Notes under the pieces: generated by a model
Told to the model about the DNA's origin: nothing
Seen by the model: the letters and a program-made list of their open reading frames with translations, nothing else
Database searches by the model: none
Translations under genes and position numbers: made by a program
Shown: in pieces, positions 5,465 through 6,207 of the stretch
Numbering within the stretch: the first letter of the stretch is position 1
How the letters are laid out: each line of letters starts with the position of its first letter
Source of the DNA: Betaproteobacteria bacterium
GTDB taxonomy: Bacteria > Pseudomonadota > Gammaproteobacteria > Burkholderiales > Burkholderiaceae_C
Reading direction: 5' to 3'
DNA: 6,207 nucleotides
Assembly: GCA_009918225.1 (NCBI GenBank)
Contig: RGEP01000109.1
Coordinates: 1 to 6,207, forward strand

Positions 5465-6207
5465 TCAGGAGGGCCCTTCCTCGGGGGCGGGCGTACGGGC
5501 AAATGCCCAAACCTCTACCCCGGCCGCTCCGCCGGCCAACAAGGCACTCGCGGCCTCTGCCGCGGTGGCTCCGGTGGTGAGCACATCGTCCACCAGGGCC
5601 ACCCTTTGGCCGGCCACCCAGGTCCGCCCTTGTGGGCTGAGCTGGAACACCCCGCGCAGCCGCTGCAGCCGAGCCGCCCGGTCCTGCTCGGCCTGCCCGG
5701 CCAGGTGCACCGAGCGGGTCAGGGCATCGGCGCGGGCCTTTAGGCCCAGCCGCAGGGCCAAGCGCCGCGCCAGTTCCCAGGCCTGGTTGTAGCCCCGCTG
5801 GGCCAGCCGTTCGCGCGACAGAGGAACCGGCACCAGGCGCATCGGTGGATCGTGGGCCAGCGGCCCAGGCCCTGAGCGCTCCAGAGGGCTGATGTGCGGC
5901 TGCAGGGTCTGCGCCATCAACAGGGCCATCGCGGCCGCACAGTCCGGGCGGGCGCCAAACTTGAACTGCATCAGCACGCGGTCCCAAGGGTGGGCATAGT
6001 CGACCGCCACCCGCACCGCGCCATGCTTGGGCGGATCGCGTTCGCAGGCTGCACAGCGCGGTACACCCAAGGCCAAGCGCAGGCCGCAAGCTGGGCAGCG
6101 GGGGCGGGTGCTCGGCACTGCCGGCCCACCGTGCACGTGCAGGCACGCCGCGCAAAGGGCTTGGTGGTCCCAAGCGCTGCACAAGAGGCAGCGGCGTGGC
6201 CAGCCCA
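5465..6207 (-). CDS. comF: ComF/GntX-family double-zinc-ribbon phosphoribosyltransferase-like protein, N-terminus off the edge
   Basis: The frame is open from the right edge (first full codon 6205-6203) to TGA at 5467-5465, giving 246 residues; the family is usually about 230-260, so little is missing. Eight cysteines in four pairs form the N-terminal zinc-binding region: C6/C9 (CLLC), C18/C21 (CAAC), C37/C40 (CPAC) and C51/C54 (CAAC). The middle holds the family segment RLVPVPLSRERLAQRGYNQA. The C-terminus has the phosphoribosyltransferase PRPP loop VALVDDVLTTGAT (202-214). A TTG at 6184 lies inside the CLLC motif, so it is not the start; the real start is beyond the window. ComF is needed for DNA uptake in naturally competent bacteria, acting on the cytoplasmic side with ComFA or PriA. 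In Gram-negatives (GntX/YhgH) the exact role is less clear. It lies upstream of trmL and is probably cotranscribed. Confidence 0.92.
   Translation of the reverse strand, partial: GWPRRCLLCSAWDHQALCAACLHVHGGPAVPSTRPRCPACGLRLALGVPRCAACERDPPKHGAVRVAVDYAHPWDRVLMQFKFGARPDCAAAMALLMAQTLQPHISPLERSGPGPLAHDPPMRLVPVPLSRERLAQRGYNQAWELARRLALRLGLKARADALTRSVHLAGQAEQDRAARLQRLRGVFQLSPQGRTWVAGQRVALVDDVLTTGATAAEAASALLAGGAAGVEVWAFARTPAPEEGPS

Noticed and set aside
4833..5792. Plus-strand 319-codon open frame across the gpsA end, trmL and comF
   Set aside because: It is antisense to two well-identified genes, is rich in Arg, Pro and Ala, and has no recognisable domain.
5439..6182. Upstream extension of the trmL frame to make a 404-residue protein
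   Set aside because: The added residues are comF read in another frame; comF has its own zinc cysteines and PRPP loop, and TrmL has its standard N-terminus at 5438.

Overview
The window is about 6.2 kb of GC-rich, tightly packed bacterial chromosome. Protein sequences and gene order point to a betaproteobacterium, most likely Burkholderiales and probably Comamonadaceae. This is a judgement from remembered family sequences, not from a search. No gene-free stretch exceeds about 110 bases. I see no rRNA, tRNA, CRISPR array, insertion sequence or phage gene.

Layout: (1) 1-1765, plus strand: the C-terminal third of an M32 metallocarboxypeptidase, overlapped by the start codon of a phytanoyl-CoA dioxygenase-like Fe(II)/2-oxoglutarate enzyme that carries an extra N-terminal region. 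(2) 1833-2454, minus strand: gpmA (2,3-bisphosphoglycerate-dependent phosphoglycerate mutase), broken by an internal deletion of about 107 bp that removes the second catalytic histidine and shifts the frame. (3) 2499-4876, plus strand: membrane-anchored rhodanese (yibN-like), glutaredoxin 3 (grxC), the export chaperone secB and glycerol-3-phosphate dehydrogenase (gpsA), diverging from gpmA. (4) 4968-6207, minus strand: comF-family phosphoribosyltransferase (running off the right edge) followed by the tRNA methyltransferase trmL, converging on gpsA.

The core (mutase, rhodanese, grxC, secB, gpsA, trmL) has nearly the gene order and orientation of the E. coli gpmM/yibN-grxC-secB-gpsA-cysE/trmL locus. 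Here cysE is absent and the divergent mutase is of the unrelated cofactor-dependent family. The genes are housekeeping: sulfur/thiol chemistry (rhodanese, glutaredoxin), Sec-dependent export (SecB), phospholipid precursor synthesis (GpsA), glycolysis (GpmA) and tRNA wobble modification (TrmL).

I did not find a convincing undescribed system. The points most worth a second look are the gpmA deletion, the two-hairpin leader of secB, the extended dioxygenase coupled to the peptidase, and the near absence of Shine-Dalgarno sequences with -10-like hexamers placed very close to start codons.
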